A stretch of DNA of 64,000 nucleotides from Bryobacter sp. CoA8 C33 (lineage in GTDB: Bacteria > Acidobacteriota > Terriglobia > Bryobacterales > Bryobacteraceae), in contig JAINDK010000020.1 in assembly GCA_019931185.1 (NCBI GenBank), positions 23,321-87,320 on the forward strand, written 5' to 3'. The notes below the pieces were generated by a model. It was not told the origin of the DNA, ran no database searches, and saw only the letters and a program-made list of their open reading frames with translations. Positions 8,545-16,938 of the stretch are shown here, one piece after another. The translations under genes and the position numbers were made by a program. Positions within the stretch are counted from its first letter, which is position 1; every line of letters begins with the position of its first letter.

Positions 8545-9501
8545 ATGGGGCGCATGCTGAAAGCGAGCCCGGAGTCAATCGGGGAGGCGGCGGAAATTCT
8601 GCGGCGGGGCGGGATCGTGGCCTTTCCCACCGAAACGGTCTATGGACTGGGGGCCAATGCCCTGAACCGCGAAGCGGTGGCCAGGATTTACGCGATCAAG
8701 CAGCGGCCGCGGACCTCACCGCTGATCGTGCATGTAAACAGCGTGGAAATGGCGCGGGGGCTCTCGCGGGATTGGCCCGAGGCGGCCCAAACGTTGGCGC
8801 GGGCATATTGGCCGGGGCCACTGACGCTCGTGGTAAACAAGAACGATCTGGTGCCCGATGAGCTGACCGCCGGGCTCGGTACCGTCGGGCTGCGCATGCC
8901 GGCGCACCCGGTCGCGCTGGCCTTGATCGCGGCGGCGGGCGTGCCGCTGGCGGCTCCGAGCGCGAACCGGTTTACGGAGTTGTCGCCGGTGCGGGCCGGG
9001 CAGGTGCAAGAGAGCCTGGGCGAGGGCGTCGAGCTGATTCTCGATGGGGGCGTGGCGGAAGTAGGGATTGAATCGACCGTGGTCAGCGTAGCGGGGCCGG
9101 AGTTGGTATTGCTGCGGCCGGGGCGGATCGGGCGGGGGGAGATCGAGGCGCTGGTCGGCCGGCTGAGGGAGGCAGAGCACACCGGGCAGGCCGGGCAGGC
9201 GCATGCCGCGCCGGGGATGCACGCTCGGCACTATGCGCCGCGCAAGCCTCTCTATGTCTGGCGGCAGGGAGAGGAGGCGCCGGCACCAGGCCGGGGACTT
9301 CTGTTGTCCCGGGGCGGAGATCTGCGCGGGGCTGAGAGCCGGAGTATGCCGGCCGCGGCGGCTGCGTATGCATCGCGGCTCTATGACGAGTTGCATGAAG
9401 CGGGCAAGGCGCCCGGGGATTGGATCGCGGTGGAGGCGCCGCCCCTGGGAGAGGAATGGGCGGCGGTTTGGGACCGGCTGCGGCGGGCGACGGCTCGCTA
9501 G
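8545..9501 (+). CDS. tsaC: L-threonylcarbamoyladenylate synthase (Sua5 type)
   Basis: A 318-residue Sua5-type enzyme that makes threonylcarbamoyl-AMP from threonine, bicarbonate and ATP, the first step of t6A37 modification of ANN-decoding tRNAs. The YrdC domain (residues 10-200) shows GGIVAFPTETVYGLGANA, KQRPRTSPLIVH, YWPGPLTLV and PLAAPSANRFTELSP. The linker PGMHARHYAPRKPL and a C-terminal Sua5 domain (about 230-318) distinguish it from the short TsaC form. It starts 3 bases after prfB, so the two translation-related genes probably share a transcript. The nucleotide- and threonine-binding segments all look intact. Confidence 0.92.
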   Translation: MGRMLKASPESIGEAAEILRRGGIVAFPTETVYGLGANALNREAVARIYAIKQRPRTSPLIVHVNSVEMARGLSRDWPEAAQTLARAYWPGPLTLVVNKNDLVPDELTAGLGTVGLRMPAHPVALALIAAAGVPLAAPSANRFTELSPVRAGQVQESLGEGVELILDGGVAEVGIESTVVSVAGPELVLLRPGRIGRGEIEALVGRLREAEHTGQAGQAHAAPGMHARHYAPRKPLYVWRQGEEAPAPGRGLLLSRGGDLRGAESRSMPAAAAAYASRLYDELHEAGKAPGDWIAVEAPPLGEEWAAVWDRLRRATAR

Positions 9502-9515
9502 AGCTTCTCTTTCCC

Positions 9516-9542
9516 TCTAATTGATGGGGTATGGGCCGATAA
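9516..9542 (+). promoter_or_regulatory. possible sigma28 (FliA) promoter of fliW-csrA
   Basis: GCCGATAA at 9535-9542 matches the enterobacterial FliA -10 consensus exactly, and TCTA lies 15 bases upstream (9516-9519), a weak -35. The element sits in the 49-base gap between tsaC and fliW. The -10 ends only 8 bases before the fliW ATG (9551), so a transcript from here would be leaderless or nearly so. That geometry lowers confidence, and fliW could instead be read from upstream. Confidence 0.4.
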
Positions 9543-9550
9543 GGCCGTTG

Positions 9551-10012
9551 ATGCGAGTAATTGAAACAGCGCGCTTTGGCACAGTGAGGTATTCCGAGGG
9601 GGAAGAGATCCGGTTTCCGGCAGGGTTGCCGGGCTTTGAGAATGAGCACCGCTTTCTGCTGATCGAAGCGGCCGCGAGCGTGCCACTGAAGTTTCTGCAA
9701 AGCGTGGAAACCAGAGACCTTTCGTTTGTGCTGGCTCCGGTGGAGCTTTTGGCGCCGCACTATGACAGGAAGTTGCCACGGGGAGACCGGGAAACGCTGG
9801 GTGTCGAGAGCGAGGGCGCGGCGGGGCTGGAGTGGCTGGCAATTTTGTGCTTCGCGCGTCCGGAGGAGCCGACGGCGAATCTGTTGGGGCCGCTGGTGAT
9901 CCGGCGGGAGGCGGCGCTGGGCGTGCAATCGATCCGCGAGGATGCGCGGTATTCGGCCCGCCAGCCGCTGTTTGCGGCAGCCGTCGGAGAGGAGCCGGCC
10001 TTATGCTCGTAA
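9551..10012 (+). CDS. fliW: flagellar assembly factor FliW
   Basis: FliW binds cytoplasmic flagellin and, when flagellin is exported, binds and inhibits CsrA so that flagellin mRNA is translated. The 153-residue protein begins MRVIETARFGTVRYSEGEEI and has IRFPAGLPGFENEHRFLLIE, the family's characteristic FPxGLPGFE segment. An in-frame ATG at 9524 exists but would add residues without family similarity, so 9551 was used. Its last 10 bases overlap csrA, and the giant flagellin gene follows 141 bases after csrA, giving the fliW-csrA-flagellin module. Confidence 0.93.
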   Translation: MRVIETARFGTVRYSEGEEIRFPAGLPGFENEHRFLLIEAAASVPLKFLQSVETRDLSFVLAPVELLAPHYDRKLPRGDRETLGVESEGAAGLEWLAILCFARPEEPTANLLGPLVIRREAALGVQSIREDARYSARQPLFAAAVGEEPALCS

Positions 10013-10254
10013 TCCGGCGCCGGGCGGGCGAGGGGTTTCTGATTGGCGATTCCGTCGAGGTGGAAATCCTCGAGATCGAGGGCAATCAGGTCAAGATCGG
10101 GATCCAGGCGCCACGGGAAATGCCGATTTTGCGTAAGGAAATCGTGGCGACGCGGGAAACGAATCTTGATTCCGCGCAAGGGGTGGAGGAGAAAGCGCTT
10201 GAGGCGGCGATGAAGCGTCTGCGGCAGCCCCCCCCGGCCCCAGAACAGGATTAG
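10003..10254 (+). CDS. csrA: carbon storage regulator / translational repressor CsrA
   Basis: CsrA is a homodimeric RNA-binding protein that binds ANGGA motifs, often in hairpin loops, and blocks ribosome access. The 83-residue protein opens MLVIRRRAGEGFLIGD, the conserved first strand, followed by VEVEILEIEGNQVKIGIQAP and the helix-forming PREMPILRKEI. The RNA-contacting residues near the N-terminus (Leu-Val-Ile-Arg-Arg-Arg) are close to the usual MLVLTRK. A proline-rich C-terminal tail follows a short helical extension. The start overlaps the end of fliW by 10 bases. Its probable local target is the fliC leader immediately downstream. Confidence 0.95.
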   Translation: MLVIRRRAGEGFLIGDSVEVEILEIEGNQVKIGIQAPREMPILRKEIVATRETNLDSAQGVEEKALEAAMKRLRQPPPAPEQD

Positions 10255-10283
10255 AGGTGCAACGCCTAAGGCGACAATTCGTT

Positions 10284-10310
10284 TCAAGCCGGCACAGGTG
10301 GTTCCGATAT
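10284..10310 (+). promoter_or_regulatory. candidate sigma28 (FliA) promoter of flagellin gene
   Basis: TCAA (10284-10287) lies exactly 15 bases before TCCGATAT (10303-10310), close to the FliA consensus TAAA-N15-GCCGATAA (3 of 4 and 6 of 8 bases). Transcription from about 10316 would give a leader of roughly 80 bases that contains the CsrA-type hairpins. The same TCAA-N15-CCGA spacing occurs before fliD, which raises confidence. Confidence 0.6.
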
Positions 10311-10352
10311 GGGACGTAGTAGCGAAAAGCCGAGGTGGTGAAAGGCCATCAG

Positions 10353-10389
10353 CCTGGAGAGGATTTCCAGGTGTTGGAACACAAAGGAG
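10353..10389 (+). promoter_or_regulatory. candidate CsrA-binding leader of flagellin mRNA
   Basis: A perfect 6-bp stem CCTGGA/TCCAGG (10353-10358 with 10366-10371) presents a 7-base loop GAGGATT with AGGA, the core of high-affinity CsrA sites. Immediately after, GTGT-TGGA-ACAC (10371-10382) can form a small hairpin with GGA in its tetraloop. The Shine-Dalgarno AAAGGAG (10383-10389) carries a third GGA, 6 bases before the fliC ATG. A CsrA dimer bridging the upstream loop and the Shine-Dalgarno would block initiation, as known for hag of Bacillus subtilis. The csrA gene ends 99 bases upstream. Confidence 0.65.
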
Positions 10390-10395
10390 TGAATC

Positions 10396-13300
10396 ATGTC
10401 TTTTTCTTCGAATACCAATATTGCGTCAATGCAGGCGCAGAGCTACATCAACAACACCAGTAATTTTCAGAGCAAGACGATCAGTCGCGTTACCAGCGGT
10501 CTGCGCATTGTGAACTCTGGCGATGACGCCGCCGGCTTGGCGATTGCCAATGGGTTGCGTAGCGACCAGACCGTGCTGACACAGGGCATCCGCAACGCGA
10601 ACGATGGGTTGAGCCAGTTGCAGATTGTCGATGGAGGCATCAATAACATTTCGAAGCTGCTTGACCGGGCCCGATCACTGGCGACGCAATCGGCTTCGGG
10701 GACCTTTACCGGATCGCGGACTGTATTGAACAACGAATTTTCCAGTGTTCTGCAGGAAATCGACCGTCAGGCGCAGACCATCGGCCTGAACACGGGCGGC
10801 AGTTTTGCGCGTTCGCTATCAGTGTTTATCGGGGGCGGCAGGACTTCGAACGGAATCACGTCCACGGCAAACGGATCGGTTTCTGTGGATCTGAGCGCCT
10901 CGACGGTAGACGCCCAGAGCTTGGGTTTGAAGGGCGTGCAGGCGCGGGGTGTGGCGGGTACGGACATCGGCACGGGATCGGCCACGACTTCGCTGTCGCA
11001 GATTCTGGCGAACACAACAAATGCGAACTCGCAGGCAACAGCAAACACGACCCGCTTCACGTTGCGGGGGCCGGGCTTTTCCGGTGGCGGCGTTGATATC
11101 ACCGTGAATACAAACGGCGCGGGCGGAACTTCAGACTTGGTCGCGCGGATCAACAGTTCGATCGATGCCGCCGGAGCGGCGGGAACACAATTGGCGACGG
11201 CCTTGAAGAACGCCAACATCAAGGCATCGGTGGTGACGGATTCGGCTGGCCGCCAGCAGATCGCTTTCACCTCCCCGACCACGGCCTTTCAGGTGGAGGC
11301 GGGAGACCGGACGGCGAACGCCTTGCTGGGCAATTTTGAGCGCAATGCAATCGCGACGGGGACCAATACGGCGGTAAGCGTGAACACGAATGGCGGCACG
11401 AACGGCAGCTTGCAACTAAAGTTCAACGGTGGCGCGACACAGACCTTCACCCTGGCCGACAACAATGCCGGCGGCTCGACTTCAAAGGGCTCGATTGTCG
11501 CGCAGTTGAACGCCAACTCGAGCTTTGCCGCCAGTGCGGTAGCTTCGCTCGATGGCAACCAGGTGGTGATCCGCTCGAAGACGAATTCCGCTTCCTCGCA
11601 GATTGAAGTCGTACAGACGGGCCTGAGTGACAACCTCGGTTTAACGGGACTGAACGTGACGGCGGCCAATGCTTCAACGGGCGCCGATGTGCAGGTGAAA
11701 GTGCAAGGCTCGCAAGCGGTGCCATCCGGCGGCGTTTACGTCGCCGCCGGCGCCAGCGGCGCGACCGAGACGATCACTACCTCGAACAATGCTTTGAGCT
11801 TTACGGTGGCGGGTACGACGCAAGCCATCACGCTGACCTCGGGCGTCAATCTGACCAAGCAGCAGATCGCCAACGACATCAATACATCAATCGCGGCCGG
11901 CGCCTTGAACAACAAGCTGCGCGCCTCCGTACTGAGCGATGGACAAACTCTGGTATTTACGGCTTTGAATGCCGGTGAGACCGTGACGGTGAATACCCCC
12001 GGAGCCAACAGTGCGAATACCGACCTGGGTCTGACCGGCGGAACCGAGGCCACCTCAAATGTGTTCCTCAACTCGGACACGATCCGTGTAAGGATCCAGG
12101 GTGGTTCCCTCGACAGCCCCGTGGAGATTTCGCTCAATCAGACGACGGCCGGATCCACCACCGTTCAGAGCGTCCTGACCGATCTGACCAGCCGCGTAAC
12201 AAACAACAGCCAGTTGCAAGCCGCGGGAATCACACTGAGCTCGGTGGCAGCAGGCAACAACCTGGTGTTCAAGAGCGCGAGCGGGGAGACATTCCAGGTC
12301 GCCGTAAGCGGCGATTCAGAGAACAAACTGGGCTTTGGATCTTTTGTGATCAATGCCAGCAATCAATTTGATTACTCGGCGATCACCTCGGGCAGCGCCC
12401 TGACGCCGGCCTTCGACCGTGCCTACAACACGCAGACCGCCACGCTTGAGGTTTCGCTCAATGGCGGCGCCAGTAGCGGAAACGCCATCAATGTAACCCA
12501 GTTGGCCGACCGCGCGATTCTGACCGGCTCTGCTCGTGGCGCGGGCGCTACCGGCGCCGGTGCGGCGGGCAACCTGGTTTTCACGGTCAACGGCACGACG
12601 GTAACAACAGCGGTGGCCAACACCGAGGCCCTGGACACCGTTGTCGCCAATATCAACACGGCCATCGCCGGTGTCCCAGCCGCCGCGGGTACCGTGGCGG
12701 AACTGACAGGCTCGGGCGCCAGCACAGCCATTCGCATCCGCAGTGCGCAGGGAGCAAACGCTCTTGTTATCAGCGCCGCATCGACCGCGGCGACTTTGAC
12801 CGATCTGGGCTTGACAGCGAACTCATCCTCGACCGGTAATTCCGTAGCAACCGTTCGCCAGGACCTCGCCGACCAGATCAACACCGCGATCAGCGGCGAC
12901 GCGGAACTGCGCAATGCCGGTTTGCGGGCGACGATCGAGGCGGGTGGTGAGCTGACGATTGCTTCGAGCAACGGAACGAACTTCCGCGTGCAGTCCTTCA
13001 GCAGCCAGAGCCTCGACCTTGGTTTTGGTTTGAAGGGCGCCAGCTACACCGGCTCAACTACGGCAGGAGCGCCGGTGGCCGGGGCGACGGTGAATTCCGG
13101 CGGCGCCGACCAGAGCCAGAGCCTGACCTTCAATCCGATTCTTTATGGCGCGGACGATCAGGCGATATCGATTACGGCAAGCGACACCCAGGGCGTCAAA
13201 CAGAGCCTGAGTGTCACGCTGCGCAACGATGCAACTGGCCGCAGCGGTCGATCGATCGATGAAGCTGTAAAGGCCATCAATGACACTTTGCAGCAGTCCA

Positions 13301-13785
13301 ACAACGTGACACTCAAGCGGATCTTCGCGGTCAAGGAGAATACGGGTGGCTCGGAGAACATCCGTTTCTTGAGCACTGTGAAGGGCTTTGAAGTGAGCAT
13401 CGGCGCCACGGCCGGCGGAACTGGCTTCACTCAGCCTACCGGTGGCATCGACAAGAGCGCCGTGGTCGGCACGGGGGCCAATTCCTCGATCGACACCCAA
13501 GCCGCTGCCGAAGCGGCGGTGGAAGCTCTGTCCGATGCCGTTACCGCTCTTGGCAACGCCCAAGCCGTGGTTGGCCGCGGTCAGAACCAGTTCAACTTCG
13601 CGGTGAACCTGGCCCAAAGCCAGTTGACCAACCTCGCGGCCAGCGAAAGCCGGATCCGTGATGCGGATCTTGCTCAGGAAGCTGCTAACCTGTCGAAAGC
13701 CCAGATCCAGCTCCAGGCCGGTATCGCCGCTCTGGCGCAGGCCAACTCGGCGCCCCAGCAGGTGCTGAGTCTACTCCGGGGTTAA
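10396..13785 (+). CDS. fliC: flagellin, unusually large (1129 residues)
   Basis: This is the filament subunit. The N-terminal D0/D1 domain (about 1-150) has SGLRIVNSGDDAAGLAIANGL and the C-terminal D1/D0 domain (about 1040-1129) has ESRIRDADLAQEAANLSKAQ and ends QQVLSLLRG, both highly typical. The central region of nearly 900 residues is rich in Ser, Thr, Ala, Asn and Gly and contains several degenerate flagellin-IN-type segments such as LTKQQIANDINTSI and VRQDLADQINTAISGD. Typical flagellins have about 270-500 residues, so this one would form a thick, heavily decorated filament. The start has a strong AAAGGAG. The leader suggests FliA transcription and CsrA/FliW control. Confidence 0.95.
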   Translation: MSFSSNTNIASMQAQSYINNTSNFQSKTISRVTSGLRIVNSGDDAAGLAIANGLRSDQTVLTQGIRNANDGLSQLQIVDGGINNISKLLDRARSLATQSASGTFTGSRTVLNNEFSSVLQEIDRQAQTIGLNTGGSFARSLSVFIGGGRTSNGITSTANGSVSVDLSASTVDAQSLGLKGVQARGVAGTDIGTGSATTSLSQILANTTNANSQATANTTRFTLRGPGFSGGGVDITVNTNGAGGTSDLVARINSSIDAAGAAGTQLATALKNANIKASVVTDSAGRQQIAFTSPTTAFQVEAGDRTANALLGNFERNAIATGTNTAVSVNTNGGTNGSLQLKFNGGATQTFTLADNNAGGSTSKGSIVAQLNANSSFAASAVASLDGNQVVIRSKTNSASSQIEVVQTGLSDNLGLTGLNVTAANASTGADVQVKVQGSQAVPSGGVYVAAGASGATETITTSNNALSFTVAGTTQAITLTSGVNLTKQQIANDINTSIAAGALNNKLRASVLSDGQTLVFTALNAGETVTVNTPGANSANTDLGLTGGTEATSNVFLNSDTIRVRIQGGSLDSPVEISLNQTTAGSTTVQSVLTDLTSRVTNNSQLQAAGITLSSVAAGNNLVFKSASGETFQVAVSGDSENKLGFGSFVINASNQFDYSAITSGSALTPAFDRAYNTQTATLEVSLNGGASSGNAINVTQLADRAILTGSARGAGATGAGAAGNLVFTVNGTTVTTAVANTEALDTVVANINTAIAGVPAAAGTVAELTGSGASTAIRIRSAQGANALVISAASTAATLTDLGLTANSSSTGNSVATVRQDLADQINTAISGDAELRNAGLRATIEAGGELTIASSNGTNFRVQSFSSQSLDLGFGLKGASYTGSTTAGAPVAGATVNSGGADQSQSLTFNPILYGADDQAISITASDTQGVKQSLSVTLRNDATGRSGRSIDEAVKAINDTLQQSNNVTLKRIFAVKENTGGSENIRFLSTVKGFEVSIGATAGGTGFTQPTGGIDKSAVVGTGANSSIDTQAAAEAAVEALSDAVTALGNAQAVVGRGQNQFNFAVNLAQSQLTNLAASESRIRDADLAQEAANLSKAQIQLQAGIAALAQANSAPQQVLSLLRG

Positions 13786-13821
13786 TTCCTAGTCCCATAA
13801 CAACCTGAAGATAAGCGCAGT

Positions 13822-13870
13822 CCCGGCGGCCAGCTAACCCTGGTCTGGCTGGCCGGGATTGTCTTGTCTT
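13822..13870 (+). terminator. probable terminator after flagellin gene
   Basis: GGCCAGC (13828-13834) pairs with GCTGGCC (13848-13854), extended by CCC (13822-13824) with GGG (13855-13857) across a 3-base bulge, with a loop of 13 bases. A T-rich but interrupted tract (ATTGTCTTGTCTT) follows. The position, 37 bases after the flagellin stop, fits a rho-independent terminator or attenuator before the TPR/glycosyltransferase gene. Confidence 0.5.
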
Positions 13871-13898
13871 CCATGGAGAGATTAGGAGAAACCCCATA

Positions 13899-15608
13899 AT
13901 GAACCTACAAGAATTGGAACAAAGAGGCGAGCGATTGCTGGCTTACCTCGAAAAAAACCCAAACCATGGACCAACCTACGATGCCTTGGGACTACTGGCC
14001 ATGGATTCGAGTTCGACGGCCGAGGCAATCGATCTCATTCGGAATGCAATCCGTCTGGACGGGCCAACACCGGAGTATTGCGCCCATCTTGGCGAAGCCT
14101 TCGCGCGGCGGGGGGATTACCGCTCGGCTGCGGCCTGTCTTAGTCAGGCCTTGGTGAGTTTTCCAGACCACGTGGATTTGCGGTGGGCCTATGCCAACCT
14201 GTTGCATCTGGAAGGCAGGACCGAAGAGGCTGCCCTCAATTACGAAAAGCTGCTTGCCGTGCGACCGCGGCACGCGGAAGCCTGGTTCAACATGGGCGTT
14301 AGCCGGGGATTGCTCGGCCAGTTGGATCAGGCGCGGCGCGCCTACGAGCAGGCCGTAGCCATCCAGCCCGCATACGCCGAGGCCTGGAACAACCTGGCGT
14401 TGCTGGAAGTGGCCGCGGGTAACCCGGCCGGGGCTGAGGTGTGTTATCGGCGGGCTTTGCTCGTCAAACCCAATTACCGCGATGCGCTATACAACTTCGC
14501 GGTATTGCTGCAGGACCAGGAGCGCCTGCAGGAGGCAGCCTCGATGAACGAGCGGCTGCTCGCCATCGATGGAGCCTTTGCCGAGGCCCACAACAACCTG
14601 GGCAACTGCTATCTGAAGCTCAACCGCCTCGCCGAGGCCCAAAATCAGTATGTCGAAACTCTCGCCATCCGGGCATCGCACCGCGAGGCGCCACTCAACC
14701 TGGGAATCGTCTCGCTGTTGATGGGCGATCTGGCCCAGGGCTGGGTCGGCTATGAGCACCGCCAGGCACAGCGCGACATAGACCGGTGGGATTGGAAAAT
14801 CCCCCGCTGGGACGGGAAGTTACGCGCTGGTGAGTCGATCCTCCTGCATGCCGAGCAAGGCTTTGGCGACACGATCCACTTCGCGCGCTACGCCCCCCTG
14901 CTGGCCCAAGGCGGCATGGATGTGCATGTATTGTGCCAGCCGGCCATGGCGCCGCTGCTCCAGACACTCGCGGGCGTCAAGCACTGTGTGAGCAAGTTGG
15001 AGGATTTGGAAGTCGTCGACTGGCAGGCGCCGTTCCCCAGTTTGCCCTATTGTTTTCGCACTACCCTCGAGACGATCCCCAACAAAGTGCCGTACCTCAA
15101 GGTGGAACTGGCGCGGCAGCAAAGCTGGAAGCGGCTCTACAGCGAGTTGCCGCCGGCACGCAAGCGAGTTGGCTTGGTTTGGCAGGGAAATCCAAAACAC
15201 CGCAACGACCGGAATCGCTCGATCGCTCCACGTTTGTTGGCGCCGCTGCTCGAGACGGTGGACATCCAATGGCTGAGCCTGCAAAAGGGTGGCGACAAGA
15301 GTAACCTGCCAACAGCCGTGATGGATCTCGCGCCGCTGCTCGTGAATTTCGCCGAGACCGCTGCCGCCATCGAGGGGCTCGACTTGGTGATCACCGTCGA
15401 TACGGCCGTGGCACACCTGGCCGGAGCCCTGGGAAAGCCGGTCTGGACTCTGATCCCTTATGCACCAGACTGGCGCTGGCTGCTCTACCGGGACGATTCA
15501 CCGTGGTATCCGACGATGCGGCTCTTCCGCCAGCCGATCGCGGGCGACTGGGATAGCGTGATTTTGGCGGTGCGGCGGGCGCTCGGGGAATTCACTCGCG
15601 TGAATTGA
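13899..15608 (+). CDS. TPR repeat protein with C-terminal glycosyltransferase domain
   Basis: A 569-residue protein with about seven TPR repeats in the N-terminal half (residues 10-290; for example AEAWFNMGVSRGLLGQLDQA, AEAWNNLALLEVAAGNPAGA, AEAHNNLGNCYLKLNRLAEA). A glycosyltransferase-like domain follows (about 310-569), with LLHAEQGFGDTIHFARYAPL, GLVWQGNPKHRNDRNRSI and DLVITVDTAVAHLAGALGKP; the latter resembles the donor-binding segment of GT9/GT41-type enzymes. No signal peptide is seen, so it is probably cytoplasmic. It follows the flagellin gene by 113 bases with AGGAG before the ATG. This placement suggests it glycosylates flagellin before export. That role is inferred; the enzyme class is well supported. 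Confidence 0.8.
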   Translation: MNLQELEQRGERLLAYLEKNPNHGPTYDALGLLAMDSSSTAEAIDLIRNAIRLDGPTPEYCAHLGEAFARRGDYRSAAACLSQALVSFPDHVDLRWAYANLLHLEGRTEEAALNYEKLLAVRPRHAEAWFNMGVSRGLLGQLDQARRAYEQAVAIQPAYAEAWNNLALLEVAAGNPAGAEVCYRRALLVKPNYRDALYNFAVLLQDQERLQEAASMNERLLAIDGAFAEAHNNLGNCYLKLNRLAEAQNQYVETLAIRASHREAPLNLGIVSLLMGDLAQGWVGYEHRQAQRDIDRWDWKIPRWDGKLRAGESILLHAEQGFGDTIHFARYAPLLAQGGMDVHVLCQPAMAPLLQTLAGVKHCVSKLEDLEVVDWQAPFPSLPYCFRTTLETIPNKVPYLKVELARQQSWKRLYSELPPARKRVGLVWQGNPKHRNDRNRSIAPRLLAPLLETVDIQWLSLQKGGDKSNLPTAVMDLAPLLVNFAETAAAIEGLDLVITVDTAVAHLAGALGKPVWTLIPYAPDWRWLLYRDDSPWYPTMRLFRQPIAGDWDSVILAVRRALGEFTRVN

Positions 15609-15724
15609 TTTCGACCCAACGAGCGAGGAGGGACATGGCCGCGGCGGATGGTCTACCGGATCACGGTACAACCGGAAGCCGCGGCCTTGATCATTTTCAG
15701 CCCCCGGAGCGCTGGCAGCAAAGC

Positions 15725-16921
15725 TCAGTCCGCGGGCGCGCCCCGGCTTTCCAGCAAGTCGCGATAAGTGAGCTTGAGCAACAGCGGGGAGACCATCGTC
15801 GTAGCGATCGACATGAAGACGACGACAGCGTAAATGTCCTTCGGGATGACCCCCAGGCTTTGCCCAAGTTGCGCGACAACCATGCCAACTTCGCCCCGCG
15901 GCACCATACCCACGCCCACCCGCAGCGCGTTCTTCAGGCCAAGACGGGCAGCTCCAAGGCCGCAGCCAATCAGCTTCGAGACCACCGCGGCCACCAGGAT
16001 CAGACCCGAAAGCCACATCGTGGCGGGCTGGGCAAAGACGCTCAGGTCCATGTGCAGGCCGATGCCAGCCAGGAAAAAGGGCACGAGAAACTGCGTGACG
16101 CCGTCGACCTCCTGGCGCGTTTCCTCACTCACGCTTGAGGCCAGGGCCATGCCGGCAAGAAAGGCCCCGATGATGGCGGCGACGCCGGCCCGGCTGGCCA
16201 GTAGCGAGAGAGCAAACAACAACAGAATCGAGAGAATGAACTGGCTCTTCGAGCTGCGCGTATTACGGTCAACGTGCGGCACGATGCGCTCGAGCGCCCG
16301 CGTGCCGTATTGGGCGATCACCACCGTGAAGCCAATGGCGAGAGTCGCCGTGAGACCCAGATCGAGGTAATTCACCTCTCCGCGGGCCAGGCTCGAGACC
16401 ACGGCGAGCACGATCAGACCGAGGATGTCGTCGATAATCGCCGCCGCCAGGATGAGCTGGCTCGCGCGAACAGAAAGCAGCCCCAGATCGGCGAGCACCT
16501 TGGCGGTAATACCCACGCTGGTAGCAACCATGGCGGCGCCCATAAAGGTCGCCACCAGGCCCGAATACCCGAAGGCCAGCATCAGTTGCCGGCCAGCCAA
16601 CAGCGGAACAATCACCCCGAGAACCGCAATCGACAGCGCATCCCAGCCAACCCGCGTGAGCTTGAAACCCTTCAGCTCGAGACCAACATGAAACAGCAGA
16701 AACAGCACGCCCAGCTCGCTCAGCACCGTGAGTATCTCGTTCGGCTGAACCCAGCCGAGAACCGCGGGGCCAATCAGTACGCCCGCAAGCAGCTCGCCGA
16801 CCACGGCCGGCTGGCCCAGTTTTTCGGCAACCTCAGCGAGAAGTTTGGCGGCGCCAAAGACAAGCAGCATCTCGAGCAGAAGATGCGCCGTGTCGCCTTG
16901 GGTCGCAAGCCAGAATGCCAC
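15725..16921 (-). CDS. Kef-type (CPA2) cation/proton antiporter
   Basis: An integral membrane antiporter of about 398 residues with 12-13 hydrophobic segments, exchanging Na+ or K+ for protons. It shows VVGELLAGVLIGPAVLGW, GVLFLLFHVGLELKG, the acidic pair AAAIIDDILGLIVLAVV in a central helix, and GAFLAGMALASSV. There is no C-terminal RCK/TrkA-N domain, so it is the short NapA/GerN-like form. I chose GTG at 16921, where family similarity begins. A longer open frame upstream runs antisense into the ABC transporter gene and lacks hydrophobic character. It is divergent from that gene with only 17 bases between, so any promoters must overlap coding sequence. Confidence 0.85.
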   Translation of the reverse strand: MAFWLATQGDTAHLLLEMLLVFGAAKLLAEVAEKLGQPAVVGELLAGVLIGPAVLGWVQPNEILTVLSELGVLFLLFHVGLELKGFKLTRVGWDALSIAVLGVIVPLLAGRQLMLAFGYSGLVATFMGAAMVATSVGITAKVLADLGLLSVRASQLILAAAIIDDILGLIVLAVVSSLARGEVNYLDLGLTATLAIGFTVVIAQYGTRALERIVPHVDRNTRSSKSQFILSILLLFALSLLASRAGVAAIIGAFLAGMALASSVSEETRQEVDGVTQFLVPFFLAGIGLHMDLSVFAQPATMWLSGLILVAAVVSKLIGCGLGAARLGLKNALRVGVGMVPRGEVGMVVAQLGQSLGVIPKDIYAVVVFMSIATTMVSPLLLKLTYRDLLESRGAPAD

Positions 16922-16938
16922 AATCTTTAAGTTAACCG

